A DNA stretch of 58,847 bases from Pseudobacteroides sp. (GCF_036567765.1 NZ_DATCTU010000016.1:1-58847), one strand, 5' to 3'; positions 43,704 to 52,962 are shown, counted from the first letter of the stretch. A program made the numbers and translations. The notes: a model not told the origin generated them from the letters alone.

Positions 43704-46700
43704 TTATTTATAACCTTGTATAGTATTTACAAGATTTGTTGTTTGGCGTGTAAAATCATCATTTAATCGATTGAGCTCAGCTACACCTTCTGCTAGCACC
43801 TTCATGCCCTGATGAATTTGGTTCATTCTTTCCTTGTCATACACTAAACCGCCAGATGAAATGTATGGATTAATATTAACCATGTTTATAATCTCATTGA
43901 TATTATTTATAGCATCCTGCAGTTTGTTTCTGTTATATACTGTCATATTATACTGGTTTAAATAATACTGTTGTACATTTTCCTGATTTGATATCAGGGC
44001 TGATTGCTTTTCAAGTTCTCCATTAACTCGTTCTAAAATAACCATACCTGAAGCTACCTTGGACAAGCTGTCATGGAGCCTTGTCATTTTATCCTGATCA
44101 TAGGTAGCACCCATGTTTGACATACCTGTTATGCTTTCTTGCATTCCCGAAACAGGTGCATTAGGATCCATAGTGATTAGTTTTAATGCTTCATTGAGTT
44201 TGTTTGTAGCTTTTGCCAATGTATCCTTATTTTGTAATGCAAAATTTGACTGTGCTATATATTCTGCCCCATTATTGGTTTGATTACTATGACTTCCCTG
44301 ATTTCCATCACTCGCAGTTGCCGCCGGACTGGCATTTTGGTTATGACTCTGTTGGTCTTTATCTTCCGGCTCATTGTCTGTCTGTTTTTCCTGATTTGTA
44401 GTTACACTCTTATTTGCTTCATGTATCGTATCCTTAGAACCATTGGTTTTTGTATGCTCAACCATAGTTCCGGTGGAACGCCCTTTATAAATATAATGAT
44501 ACCCAAGGTATAGGCCGCCTGCAACAATAATTAGTATCATAATAAAAGCCAATATGCCGCCACCTTTAGAACTCTTTGGCTCACTATTTGGACTTTCTGT
44601 GCTGCCCTTATAGGCTTTGAATCTTTTAAGGCTTAATGAATTGGTTACTACCGATACTGAACTAAACGCCATAGCCCCTCCTGCAAGAACAGGACTTAAA
44701 AGACCTAGAGCAGCAAATGGTATTCCAATTATATTATATATGAATGCCCAAAATAGGTTTTGCTTTATTTTACCCATTGTTTTCTTCGAAAGCCTTATGG
44801 CAGTAGGTATTGATCTTAAATCCCCTCTCATAAGTGTTATATCTGCAGCTTCGATAGCAACATCTGTTCCTGTACCTATAGCCATTCCAATGTCTGCTGT
44901 AGCCAACGCAGGTGCATCATTGATACCGTCACCGACCATCCCAACAACCTTGCCCTGACTTTTTAGCTTTTCTACCTCTTCTGCTTTGTTTTCCGGAAGA
45001 ACCTCAGCCAGTACATTTTTGATACCTACCTGTTTTGCAATGGCATTAGCGGTTCTCTTATTGTCACCGGTTATCATATAAACTACTATTCCCATTTTTT
45101 GAAGTTCTTCAATAGCTTCCTTTGAATGCTCCTTTACTGTATCTGCTACAGCAATTATTGCTTCGATACTGCTATTGACTGACATAAGCATTGCTGTCTT
45201 TCCTTCATCCTCAAGCTTTGCAATGGCAGCTTCCATATCGGCAGTACTAAGCCCTATTTCAGCCATAAGCTTCCTTGTTCCGATATAGATTTCCTTATTA
45301 CCGATAACAGACTTTATACCTCTTCCCGGTATTGCTTCAAATTTGTCAGGGTCAGGTAAATTACCATATTCACTTTTTCCTTTTTCATATATTGCAACAC
45401 CTAAAGGATGTTCTGAAGATTTTTCTGATATTGCAGACAGCTTAAGTATTTCATCTTTACTCATACTACCTAAATTTACTATATCAGTTACTTCAGGCTC
45501 ACCTTTTGTAATGGTGCCGGTCTTATCAAGAACAACACTGTTTAGCTTATAGGCTGTTTCAAGGTGTTCTCCGCCTTTAATGAGTATACCGTTTTCCGCT
45601 CCCTTACCCGTACCTACCATGATAGCTGTGGGAGTAGCAAGACCTAAAGCACAAGGGCAAGCTATAACCAACACCGATACTGCACTTACCATGGCAGAGG
45701 TAAAATCTCCTATTACGAGATACCATATTAAGAATGTTAAAACAGCAATACCTACAACTGCAGGAACAAATATACCCGATACCTGATCAGCAATTTTCTG
45801 AATAGGGGCCTTAGAGCCTTGGGCATCCTCAACCATTTTGATGATCTGGGAAAGAGCAGTATCCTTACCCACCTTTGAAGCTTCAAATTTAAATGTACCG
45901 AACTTATTTATGGTAGCACCGATTACAGTGTCCCCAACCTTCTTTTCTACCGGCAGGCTCTCCCCGGTTAGCATAGATTCATCAATGGATGAATTCCCTT
46001 CCAACACCTTTCCGTCACAGGGCACCTTTTCTCCCGGTCTTACTACAACAATATCCCCAACAACAACCTCTTCAATTGCTACGTCTTCTTCAACACCATT
46101 TCTTATAACCCTTGCAGTCTTAGCCTGAAGGCCCATAAGCTTCTTTATTGCATCAGATGTTTTACCCTTAGCAACTGCCTCAAGGTATTTTCCAAGAAGT
46201 ATGAGGGTTATAATTACTGCTGCCGCTTCAAAATATAATTCTTTCATCATCATACCTTCCTTAGCCGGCTGAAAGAAGGCATTATATATACTGAAAAAGT
46301 AAGCTGCCGATGTACCCAAACTAATCAAAACATCCATGTTTGCACTTCTAGCTTTGAGTGCATGAAAAGCATTCCTGTAAAACCTGAAACCTATGATAAA
46401 CTGAACTGGTGTAGCTATGATCAACTGGAAATACTCGTTATGCAAAAATCCAATATCTATATGAAAAAGCATGACTACCATAGCTAATATAAGGGGTGAA
46501 CTCAATATGGCAGATGCAATAAGTTCGAACCTTAGCCGCTTAATTTCTTTTTCTCGCTGCTCCTTTTCCTTGTCAGCAGCCACTTCCTGGGCCTTTTCAG
46601 CCTTATATCCAAGAAATTCTATTGTCTTTATGAGATCCGATGCTTTTATTTTTGATGGATCATATTGGACATTTGCCTTTTCAGTAGCAAGGTTCACAGA

Positions 46701-47024
46701 AGCATTTATTACACCATCTAGTTTATTAAGCTTCTTTTCTATTTTTGCCGAGCATGCCGCACAGGACATACCGCTTATTTTAAGCTCAACACTGCTATTT
46801 GCCTGCTCTATTTCCTTTTCAATCCCATAGCCTAATTTCTTCACTGCCTCAGTTATTTTATCGCTATCAACTGATATATCATCAAATTCAACTGTTGCTT
46901 TTTCAACAGCAAAATTAACATTTGCTTTTGTAATACCAGGTAATTTATTTATTATTTTCTCAATCCTTGCTGCACAAGCTGCACAAGTCATCCCCGATAC
47001 TCTAAACGATTCCTTTCTTATCAC
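43704..47024 (-). CDS. copA: Copper-translocating P1B-type ATPase (CopA) fused to a C-terminal novel repeat domain
   Basis: Two N-terminal HMA domains (C14-A-A-C17; C88-A-A-C91) precede a P1B ATPase with TGES, the intramembrane [17 protein letters not shown], the HP motif (SSEHPLG) and [11 protein letters not shown]. The ATPase ends at about residue 803, the normal length for CopA. An extra 303 residues follow: a TM helix (~824-846), a charged Gln/Asn-rich linker, and two repeats (~926-1005 and ~1027-1100) homologous to the protein at 41751-42926. The start is a GTG. The topology of the added TM places the repeats outside, next to the exit path, so they may accept exported Cu(I). Confidence 0.93.
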   Translation of the reverse strand: MIRKESFRVSGMTCAACAARIEKIINKLPGITKANVNFAVEKATVEFDDISVDSDKITEAVKKLGYGIEKEIEQANSSVELKISGMSCAACSAKIEKKLNKLDGVINASVNLATEKANVQYDPSKIKASDLIKTIEFLGYKAEKAQEVAADKEKEQREKEIKRLRFELIASAILSSPLILAMVVMLFHIDIGFLHNEYFQLIIATPVQFIIGFRFYRNAFHALKARSANMDVLISLGTSAAYFFSIYNAFFQPAKEGMMMKELYFEAAAVIITLILLGKYLEAVAKGKTSDAIKKLMGLQAKTARVIRNGVEEDVAIEEVVVGDIVVVRPGEKVPCDGKVLEGNSSIDESMLTGESLPVEKKVGDTVIGATINKFGTFKFEASKVGKDTALSQIIKMVEDAQGSKAPIQKIADQVSGIFVPAVVGIAVLTFLIWYLVIGDFTSAMVSAVSVLVIACPCALGLATPTAIMVGTGKGAENGILIKGGEHLETAYKLNSVVLDKTGTITKGEPEVTDIVNLGSMSKDEILKLSAISEKSSEHPLGVAIYEKGKSEYGNLPDPDKFEAIPGRGIKSVIGNKEIYIGTRKLMAEIGLSTADMEAAIAKLEDEGKTAMLMSVNSSIEAIIAVADTVKEHSKEAIEELQKMGIVVYMITGDNKRTANAIAKQVGIKNVLAEVLPENKAEEVEKLKSQGKVVGMVGDGINDAPALATADIGMAIGTGTDVAIEAADITLMRGDLRSIPTAIRLSKKTMGKIKQNLFWAFIYNIIGIPFAALGLLSPVLAGGAMAFSSVSVVTNSLSLKRFKAYKGSTESPNSEPKSSKGGGILAFIMILIIVAGGLYLGYHYIYKGRSTGTMVEHTKTNGSKDTIHEANKSVTTNQEKQTDNEPEDKDQQSHNQNASPAATASDGNQGSHSNQTNNGAEYIAQSNFALQNKDTLAKATNKLNEALKLITMDPNAPVSGMQESITGMSNMGATYDQDKMTRLHDSLSKVASGMVILERVNGELEKQSALISNQENVQQYYLNQYNMTVYNRNKLQDAINNINEIINMVNINPYISSGGLVYDKERMNQIHQGMKVLAEGVAELNRLNDDFTRQTTNLVNTIQGYK

Positions 47025-47101
47025 ATAATCACATCCTTAATATTGTTGTAAAATTAATATAATTGTAGAATTAATCAATATTAGCCATAATATATCAAAC
47101 C

Positions 47102-49030
47102 TTATCCGCAGCAACCTCCTCCGCCGCTTGACCCACTCGCTGGCTTATAGCCCTTTATTTCATTTTTTATTTCATCTAGATTTATTTTATTAACATCATC
47201 CACTACTTTTACATACCCATTTAGCATCCCCATCCAACACTTAAATGTAAAATCTGCTTCAGGAACAAACTCAATCTTATTTTCTCCATTCTTCAAAGTC
47301 ATCTGTGAGTTGTATTCCGGAAATACAAGCCTATTGTTGCAGTAATTAAGCTGCTCCCCGTTAATTACAAAGTTAGTTTTTACTCCTTTTTGCATAACGA
47401 TAACTGCTGGTGAAAAGCCATAATCGTTGACACTAAAGCTAACATCTTGTATTCCGTCCTTTATTCTACCAACTGACACTTCATCTACAGGAACTTTTCC
47501 ACCAATAAATTTAGTCGCTTTAGAGCTTGCACCGCAACAACCTCCACCTATGCTGCCTGATTGACCAGAAGGATCAGCGGCATCATTAATATCTTTATCT
47601 TGAACTTTTGTAATATCCGGTACAACCTTAATACTACTGCTTATCATCCCCATCCAGCATGTATAGACAAAAGTTCCTTCTCTTTTAGGTGTAAACTCTA
47701 TTATATTATCACCTACTATAAGTTTCTCGTTCTCTATTCCAAATTCCTGCGAGGTTATGGCATTGTTACAACCGTTTAAGCTCTCTTTATCGGCTTTAAT
47801 TATCCACTTAACAGGTATATCTTTTTGCACAACTATAGGTGTATATCCTCCCGGCTCAAGGTTTATCGTTACAACCTGTTCTCCATTATCTATTTTCGCA
47901 ATGTTTCTACTCCCACCAGAACTTCCCAACGCAAGCCCGATATTATAACCTGAAAGGTTAAAACCCCTATTGAGCATAATCACTCCGAGTATCATAACCA
48001 GTACAGCACTTACCTTAAGCATTTTATGAGTAAACTTGCCGCTTAATAGTGAACTTATTGCACCAAAGCCAAACATAAGAGGAACAGTACCTATACTAAA
48101 CAGAAACATTGATAATGCACCTGCCAGCATGCTTCCGGTTCCCAATGCGTATAACTGCATAGCCTGCAGAGGTCCGCAAGGCATTAATCCATTTAACAGT
48201 CCTATCACTATAGGCCCTTTTTTGCCAGTATTGCCGTGAATCTTTTTTCCAAATATTTTAGGCATCCTGGGATTTATCTTTCTAAGCCATGGAAAAATGT
48301 TTAACATATTAAGGCCCATAATCACCATAAATATACCTGAAACAATGGCAATTATACCCTTTACCGTTCCCGAAAAACTTACCACTGAGCCCAAAGCTCC
48401 CACTATACCACCAATAATAGTATAAGATATAACCCTTCCTAAGTTGTATAATGCACTGGGTGTTAGCCTGGTAAGTTCCCCCAATCTCCTGCCTCGGCCG
48501 TTCCCTTCTCTATCCATATCTTTTTCATTGCTACCCAACTTATACTGTACACATACCGATAAATTGATCCCTCCGCACATCGCTATACAATGAAGTGAAG
48601 TCAAAAGACCTACAACAAATAGTATGCCATATCCCATAGACTGGTTGACTTCAGGTATAAAATTAAAACCTATTGTGTTATTAATAATCAAATATAAAGC
48701 CAATATTATAACACCAATACCTATAACCTGCCCTGGTCTCATTCTATTTTCTTCAACTTTAGTTTTATATTCTTTATTTCGCTCATCTGTTTCAGATATT
48801 GATGAAGCTTCACTCTTTACCTTATAATCAAGCTTCTCTATAGTCTCAATTATTCTACCAATACCAAGTCTACTGCTGTCATAAGTAACATAAACACTTG
48901 AACTGCTGTAAATTGCTTTTGCTTCTATCATTCCCTCAAGTTTCATTAATACATTCTCAATTCTCATTTCACAGCTGGTACAAGTCATACCTTCTATATG
49001 AAGAGTTTTTTGTTTATTATTTAGACTCAT
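47102..49030 (-). CDS. HMA-SafE/DsbD-like membrane protein fused to two cupredoxin-like domains
   Basis: The 642-residue product has an N-terminal HMA domain (GMTCTSCEMRIE, ~10-75) and a six-TM sulfite exporter TauE/SafE (UreH-like) region (LTSLHCIAMCGGINLS; GLLNGLMPCGPLQAMQLYALG; ~110-365). Two cupredoxin-like domains follow (~375-470 and ~520-615), each with a Cys in CNN and a later CWMGM. Both carry Cys/Met in place of the usual His. The protein ends in GGGGCCG. GGGGAGG precedes the ATG. It is likely to take Cu from the cytosol to external cupredoxin sites, and heads the unit with CopA and CopZ. Confidence 0.85.
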   Translation of the reverse strand: MSLNNKQKTLHIEGMTCTSCEMRIENVLMKLEGMIEAKAIYSSSSVYVTYDSSRLGIGRIIETIEKLDYKVKSEASSISETDERNKEYKTKVEENRMRPGQVIGIGVIILALYLIINNTIGFNFIPEVNQSMGYGILFVVGLLTSLHCIAMCGGINLSVCVQYKLGSNEKDMDREGNGRGRRLGELTRLTPSALYNLGRVISYTIIGGIVGALGSVVSFSGTVKGIIAIVSGIFMVIMGLNMLNIFPWLRKINPRMPKIFGKKIHGNTGKKGPIVIGLLNGLMPCGPLQAMQLYALGTGSMLAGALSMFLFSIGTVPLMFGFGAISSLLSGKFTHKMLKVSAVLVMILGVIMLNRGFNLSGYNIGLALGSSGGSRNIAKIDNGEQVVTINLEPGGYTPIVVQKDIPVKWIIKADKESLNGCNNAITSQEFGIENEKLIVGDNIIEFTPKREGTFVYTCWMGMISSSIKVVPDITKVQDKDINDAADPSGQSGSIGGGCCGASSKATKFIGGKVPVDEVSVGRIKDGIQDVSFSVNDYGFSPAVIVMQKGVKTNFVINGEQLNYCNNRLVFPEYNSQMTLKNGENKIEFVPEADFTFKCWMGMLNGYVKVVDDVNKINLDEIKNEIKGYKPASGSSGGGGCCG

Positions 49031-49065
49031 AGTATACCTCCCCGCACTTAAAGTTTACTTTTATA

Positions 49066-49099
49066 ATACTAACAGAAAAATATGAAGATTTTATGTAGG
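49066..49099 (-). promoter_or_regulatory. 7-4-7 direct-repeat box and -10 of the HMA-SafE/copA operon
   Basis: On the minus strand CCTACATAAAATCTTCATA (49099-49081), 9 nt, then TAGTAT (49071-49066). Confidence 0.65.
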
Positions 49100-49154
49100 A
49101 AACAAAATCTCAGAGTGATTTTATTTCCTTAGTTGTTGTAGTGTGAAATTGAAT

Positions 49155-49174
49155 AAGGTGGGGTATCCCACCTT
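49155..49174 (-). terminator. Probable terminator of the DUF2318-like gene
   Basis: AAGGTGGG (49155-49162) pairs with CCCACCTT (49167-49174) around a 4-nt loop. The minus-strand T tract is weak, so efficiency is uncertain. Confidence 0.45.
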
Positions 49175-49198
49175 TTCATTAAGTTATACTAGTTATAC

Positions 49199-49735
49199 TT
49201 ATTGAGTTTTCCAATTTGAAGTAAACAGCTCTTTATTCTTTTCAATTAATTCCTTTGGTATAGTTATATTTACTCCATCTTCTGTTTTTTCATCTTTCAT
49301 AATAGGAACAGGGTTACATCCACCCCTTTGCTGCTCAACCATGTCCATCTTGAATCTGTTTCCGCAATTTTGACAAACTAGAACATCGCCTTGCTGCTTA
49401 TAGTAAGCCTTTGGCGACCCATTACATACCTGGCATGTATTAAATGCAGTTCTAACTGATCCGTCCGATGCCTTAACAGCTAAAATTTCCATATTGGTAC
49501 TTCCTGCTTTGAGAGGATAAAACTTAGCTGTTTCAGTTACTTCAGACTTTGGAATTACCAGGTCTGTAACACTGCTGGAAACGGTTTCGGTTTGGTTTCC
49601 ATTTTGGCTTACATTTTCTCCTTTATCTTTTCCAATAAAGACAATAACTACTGCTACTACTAAAAGCACTGCAGCAATACCCGCAAAAATTGCAATCCCC
49701 TTTTTAGATTTATCTGCTTTTTTATTATTTTTCAT
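49199..49735 (-). CDS. DUF2318-family (Fe-S-containing membrane protein-like) protein
   Basis: The ATG at 49735 is chosen because AGGTGG lies 8-9 nt before it; the longer frame starts with a GTG inside that site. After one membrane anchor (~15-36) the external domain has FNTCQVCNGSPKAYY, VLVCQNCGNRF and GGCNPVPI, the Cys pattern of DUF2318. In other bacteria this family occurs with FTR1/P19 iron uptake. Here no FTR1 or P19 is present and the neighbours are copper genes. It may bind or reduce metal outside the cell. Confidence 0.82.
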   Translation of the reverse strand: MKNNKKADKSKKGIAIFAGIAAVLLVVAVVIVFIGKDKGENVSQNGNQTETVSSSVTDLVIPKSEVTETAKFYPLKAGSTNMEILAVKASDGSVRTAFNTCQVCNGSPKAYYKQQGDVLVCQNCGNRFKMDMVEQQRGGCNPVPIMKDEKTEDGVNITIPKELIEKNKELFTSNWKTQ

Positions 49736-49767
49736 TTTTTCTACCACCTTTTTAAAATATTAAGTTC

Positions 49768-49801
49768 ATTTTATCAGGAGTTTGTGAAGATTTTATGGAG
49801 A
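49768..49801 (-). promoter_or_regulatory. 7-4-7 direct-repeat box and -10 of the DUF2318-like gene
   Basis: On the minus strand TCTCCATAAAATCTTCACA (49801-49783), 9 nt, then TAAAAT (49773-49768). Confidence 0.65.
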
Positions 49802-49830
49802 TATAAGAAATGTACCCAACTAATTTTTAT

Positions 49831-50169
49831 TTACCTTTTTTCAGGATCTTCATAAACTATTCCTTCTGCATCAATAGAATAACCATTACCACCTGGGCAC
49901 TTGGGTATTTCCTTAACATATTTATCGACTAACATTTCAATTTGCAAAGGATACTTCCCATTAACTTCTTTATATTTATCTGCTGCAGCTTGAAGCATTT
50001 TTACATTTTCCTCACAAGAGCTCTTTTTACCTGTTATTTTTTCCACAAGCTTGTGCACTATGTCATTATCAGAATGTCTACCTGTTAAATGTCCATAAAT
50101 AAAATAAGAACCTGAAGCAATTATAAGAATCAGTATAGATAAAATTATAATATTTATTGTTTTTCTCAT
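49831..50169 (-). CDS. Pilin-like secreted/anchored small protein
   Basis: The ATG at 50169 follows GGGAGG by 7 nt. The 112-residue product has an N-terminal hydrophobic helix (MRKTINIIILSILILIIASG) and then a mature part ending in KYPLQIEMLVDKYVKEIPKCPGGNGYSIDAEGIV. This resembles the C-terminal part of type II pseudopilins (CPxG-x-Y-x-I). A prepilin peptidase site is not clear. One cysteine pair (SSCEE; PKCPGG) could form a disulfide. Its role in a metal regulon is unexplained. Confidence 0.6.
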   Translation of the reverse strand: MRKTINIIILSILILIIASGSYFIYGHLTGRHSDNDIVHKLVEKITGKKSSCEENVKMLQAAADKYKEVNGKYPLQIEMLVDKYVKEIPKCPGGNGYSIDAEGIVYEDPEKR

Positions 50170-50213
50170 CAATTCACCTCCCGCTTAAATTTTTCATTTA
50201 CTTTTTATTAGTT

Positions 50214-50247
50214 ATTAAAACATAAATTTATGAAGATTTTATGTAGA
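50214..50247 (-). promoter_or_regulatory. 7-4-7 direct-repeat box and -10 of the pilin-like gene
   Basis: On the minus strand TCTACATAAAATCTTCATA (50247-50229), 9 nt, then TTTAAT (50219-50214). Confidence 0.65.
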
Positions 50248-50295
50248 AAAGGGGCTGTTGCAATAGTGATTGAAAATCTTTGCAACAGCCCCTTT
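50248..50295. terminator. Bidirectional terminator between Met-rich and pilin-like genes
   Basis: AAAGGGGCTGTTGCAA (50248-50263) pairs perfectly with TTGCAACAGCCCCTTT (50280-50295): 16 bp around a 16-nt loop. It directly abuts the adjacent regulatory box. Confidence 0.8.
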
Positions 50296-50316
50296 ATTAA
50301 TTAGTCTTTAATACAT

Positions 50317-50646
50317 TCACATGCCGCCCATCATGCTCATGCCGCCTTGCATGTTTGTGCCCATGTTCATACCACCCATCATTCCATGCATTCCATGCAT
50401 TCCCATACCGCCTTGCATTCCGCTGTTCATATTCATTCCACCCTGCATGTTCATGCCGCCCATATTCATTCCACCTTGCATTTGCATTCCATTATGATAT
50501 CCGTTTCCTATATTCATGCTTCCATATCCGTAGTAGTTATTAAATGTATTTATTCCCCATAATACTGCAAAAATCAATATGATACCCACAAGTGAAACTA
50601 CCGCCAACTTGAACCAAGCATTGCTTAAAACTCCATTATTAGTCAT
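50317..50646 (-). CDS. Methionine/glycine-rich single-TM protein (putative Cu-binding)
   Basis: The 109-residue product has AAAAGGAGG upstream. One membrane helix (LAVVSLVGIILIFAVLWGI, ~13-31) is followed by a tail of repeats such as MQGGMNMGGMNMQGG and GMHGMHGMMGG, with Met making up about a third of the tail plus two His. The N-terminus (NNGxxxxAWFKLAVVSLVGI) matches the second TM region of the protein at 39145-39840. It is the second gene of an operon driven by a sigma-54 promoter. The His/Cys-like frames on the opposite strand are shadows of ATG codons. Confidence 0.72.
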   Translation of the reverse strand: MTNNGVLSNAWFKLAVVSLVGIILIFAVLWGINTFNNYYGYGSMNIGNGYHNGMQMQGGMNMGGMNMQGGMNMNSGMQGGMGMHGMHGMMGGMNMGTNMQGGMSMMGGM

Positions 50647-50661
50647 ATCAACGACCTCCTT

Positions 50662-50955
50662 TTACGCATTTAATGTTTCATTTGCATTTCCGCAGAATGG
50701 ACAAACCTTCCACTCATCATTTAATTCCTTGCTGCAAACTACACATGTCTTATTAACAATAACTGCCTTTTTCCCTGAAAATGCTCCCTTTATTTTCCGT
50801 ATATCATCTTCAGTAAATACATATCTCTTTACAGCCACAACAATTCCTATGACTAAACCAACAATAAATAGCACAAACAAAACCTTAATTAAAAGTAATA
50901 ATAAGGAAGAAACTATTCCCATTGACCCAAAACCTACTCCAGATCCCATATACAT
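50662..50955 (-). CDS. Small membrane protein with C-terminal zinc ribbon
   Basis: The 97-residue product has GAGGAGG upstream, a Gly/Met-rich start, one long membrane helix (~14-45), a basic stretch (VKRYVFTEDDIRKIKGAFSGKK) and a zinc ribbon CVVCSKELNDEWKVCPFCG. The final NEWKVCPxCG motif recurs in the proteins at 41005, 56287 and 56544. It is the first gene after the sigma-54 promoter at 51005-51022 and lies 15 nt before the Met-rich gene. Confidence 0.7.
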   Translation of the reverse strand: MYMGSGVGFGSMGIVSSLLLLLIKVLFVLFIVGLVIGIVVAVKRYVFTEDDIRKIKGAFSGKKAVIVNKTCVVCSKELNDEWKVCPFCGNANETLNA

Positions 50956-51004
50956 TATATCACCTCCTCATGCCAGCTTATTTTTCCTTCTTGTCAATTT
51001 TAAA

Positions 51005-51022
51005 AAGCAAGAACTATGCCAA
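51005..51022 (-). promoter_or_regulatory. Sigma-54 promoter of the zinc-ribbon/Met-rich operon
   Basis: On the minus strand TTGGCATAGTTCTTGCTT (51022-51005). It has the -24 GG and -12 GC elements with correct spacing (TGGCA-N6-TTGC). It lies 50 nt before the start at 50955. Confidence 0.75.
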
Positions 51023-51094
51023 CACTATAAGTAATAGAATTCATGGGTATTTGGTATAGACAAATTTATGAAACTGCCCCATCTACAATAGAAC

Positions 51095-51112
51095 GTGTTC
51101 AATATTGAACAC
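51095..51112. promoter_or_regulatory. 18-bp perfect palindrome upstream of a sigma-54 promoter
   Basis: GTGTTCAATATTGAACAC. Its centre is about 80 nt upstream of the -24 element at 51022, a usual distance for an NtrC-type enhancer site. The link is inference; no second copy was found. Confidence 0.4.
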
Positions 51113-51301
51113 CTCTATGTAATAAATTACACACCTTGTTAAAGACATCAGCATGGACAATTGTTTTTCCCCATGATGCAGATCATGAATGATGTCCATA
51201 ACCTCCTTCTCCGAAATTGAATCCAAGTTACCTGTGGATTCGTCCATTAAAAGGATATCAGTCATACAATAAATTAATTTAGTTATCTTTGTAAATTCGG
51301 T

Positions 51302-51330
51302 TTGACATTTTTCAGATAGTATTGTATGAT
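51302..51330 (+). promoter_or_regulatory. SigA-type promoter of the central-dockerin gene
   Basis: TTGACA (51302-51307), 17 nt, TATGAT (51325-51330), with expected start near 51337 and the gene start at 51392. Confidence 0.65.
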
Positions 51331-51391
51331 TTACATATATAATGTTAAATACGATTAACAAAGAATAAAATTATATTGAGGAGGCTTATTT

Positions 51392-52846
51392 ATGAGAAAT
51401 ACAAAAAAACTCATTCTCACATTGTTGGCGGCCACCGCACTCACGTGGCTATTTACAGCATTTTCAGTCAGCAATGCCGCGTCTGATTTAGCAGCAAACA
51501 ATGACATTGTTCCTGTTACATCAATACCTTCACTTACAGACACAATACCTACACCAACGCCAACAAGCGCACTGCTTAGCGGGTGTGCCTTTGTGTCAGA
51601 CAATACTTACCAATCCGCCATATTAAACTGTAAAATTCCAGATGCCTTTAAGGGAAAGAAGTTTGCTGTTTTCTATGAATACTGGACAAGTGATGCTCCA
51701 GATAAAATAACTAAAACCAATATATACAGAACTTATAACACAGATAATTTTTCTTCAGTTGACAGTTATGAATTGTTTAATGTGGAGTATAATGCCAAAT
51801 ATTCTTTTAGAGCTGCAATAATAGATCTCAACAGCCAAAATTCCCAAACCATTTATAGCGATGTTGTGACCTTTTCAAGCGTTCCACCACCAACTGCCGG
51901 GTTATTCAAACGTAGGATATATGGATATGTTGCACCTGAATTTAAAGCAAGCAGTGAAATAGACCGCAGCGGTTTCAAAGTATCCATTAATGGCGGTGCA
52001 GCTACTGCAACAACAGATTCTGAAGGATATTTCTCCTTCAGTACTTCCTCCAGTAACAAAGTTTTCTATAATATCAAAATAAGCAGGCCCGGCTATATCG
52101 AAAGAAGCATAGATCTCGGCTATATAACCGGCACAGTAAATGCAAGCCAGAATGGTGCATATACAATAATGCTATGTGGAGATATCAATAATGATAAGGC
52201 AGTTAATATGTCAGATGTAGTTCAAATAGCAAAAACCTTTAATCTCAGCATGGGAAGCGAAGGCTTCATTGGTGCAGCAGATTTCAATAGAGATAATGTT
52301 GTAAACATGAATGACATAGTATTGGCTGCTAAAAACTTCAATAAATCGGAAAATGACTATGCAGTTTACCCCAAGATACCCTATATCGAACTTAAAAGCC
52401 CTAGCGAGACAATCTATCTTTCATATAATAGAACTCCTATCTTTGATATTAACGGATACTACCTTAAAAATATTGCTAGCTACAGCTTCAAGTTAAATTA
52501 TAGATATACGGCACAAATAATTGGAAAAGAATTAACAGGATCTCCTAGCGACAATTTATTGGCTAATCTCCAATATGATCCTGTCATCGAAACAAATAAT
52601 GATACAGGTCAGAAAATTCTATCAGTTAATAAATCATATACAAAACTTGCAGATTATAAAAATTCCGGAGCAGGTGAGGAATCAGGAAGATTGATATCAA
52701 TACAGTCTGTTATTCCATTTGTAAATAGTGCTACTGGAAGTGACATTTTCCAGTTCACAGAATTTACTTGCAAAGACTGGGATAATAATACTATAAAAGT
52801 CGAGATTTTAAAGCCAAGGTTTGTGGTAACATCCATAACACCCTAA
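51392..52846 (+). CDS. Secreted protein with Fn3-like, X and central dockerin modules and an unknown C-terminal beta domain
   Basis: GAGGAGG precedes the ATG. The 484-residue product has a signal peptide (1-30), a short Thr/Pro linker, an Fn3-like domain (~60-165), an X module (~175-260, IYGYVAPEFK...SRPGYIERSI) and a dockerin (~261-321, GDINNDKAVNMSDV; DFNRDNVVNMNDI). A beta-rich C-terminal domain (~328-484) follows. No catalytic residues are apparent. A dockerin placed centrally rather than at an end is unusual. The C-terminal domain has a cohesin-like feel (FDINGYYLKNIASYSFKLNY), but not enough to call it. Confidence 0.78.
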   Translation: MRNTKKLILTLLAATALTWLFTAFSVSNAASDLAANNDIVPVTSIPSLTDTIPTPTPTSALLSGCAFVSDNTYQSAILNCKIPDAFKGKKFAVFYEYWTSDAPDKITKTNIYRTYNTDNFSSVDSYELFNVEYNAKYSFRAAIIDLNSQNSQTIYSDVVTFSSVPPPTAGLFKRRIYGYVAPEFKASSEIDRSGFKVSINGGAATATTDSEGYFSFSTSSSNKVFYNIKISRPGYIERSIDLGYITGTVNASQNGAYTIMLCGDINNDKAVNMSDVVQIAKTFNLSMGSEGFIGAADFNRDNVVNMNDIVLAAKNFNKSENDYAVYPKIPYIELKSPSETIYLSYNRTPIFDINGYYLKNIASYSFKLNYRYTAQIIGKELTGSPSDNLLANLQYDPVIETNNDTGQKILSVNKSYTKLADYKNSGAGEESGRLISIQSVIPFVNSATGSDIFQFTEFTCKDWDNNTIKVEILKPRFVVTSITP

Positions 52847-52931
52847 TTAGTAATATTTTAGTCCTTCCTTAATTTCGCTATATCTTTTCCCTATAAATAA
52901 CAACAAATAGTGTACCTTTTCATAATTAAGT

Positions 52932-52962
52932 GCCATCAACCGAAAGTTGATGGCTATTTTTT
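52932..52962 (+). terminator. Terminator of the central-dockerin gene
   Basis: GCCATCAAC (52932-52940) pairs perfectly with GTTGATGGC (52946-52954) around a 5-nt loop and is followed by TATTTTTTTT. Confidence 0.8.

Larger units (their letters stand above)
51083..51361 (-). pseudogene. Remnant of an ABC transporter ATPase (MacB/LolD-like)
   Basis: Only the Walker B and D-loop part is recognisable: DILLMDESTGNLDSISEKEV, then MDIIHDLHHGEKQLSMLM and SLTRCVIYYIEVFNIEHVLL. It matches ILLxDEPTGNLDS...IMxILxxLxxEG...THD with losses: Pro to Ser in DEPT, and the switch His is missing. Walker A and the signature are absent and the first ~30 residues are unrelated. It is a decayed fragment lying between the metal cluster and the dockerin gene. 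Confidence 0.7.

Noticed and set aside
50347..50562. Plus-strand His-rich ORF that looks metal-binding
   Set aside because: His codons (CAT) are the reverse complement of ATG in the Met-rich gene on the minus strand; it is a shadow.
49199..51361. FTR1/P19 iron-uptake operon
   Set aside because: Only the DUF2318-like gene and a decayed ATPase are present; no permease FTR1 or P19 protein is encoded, and neighbours are copper genes.
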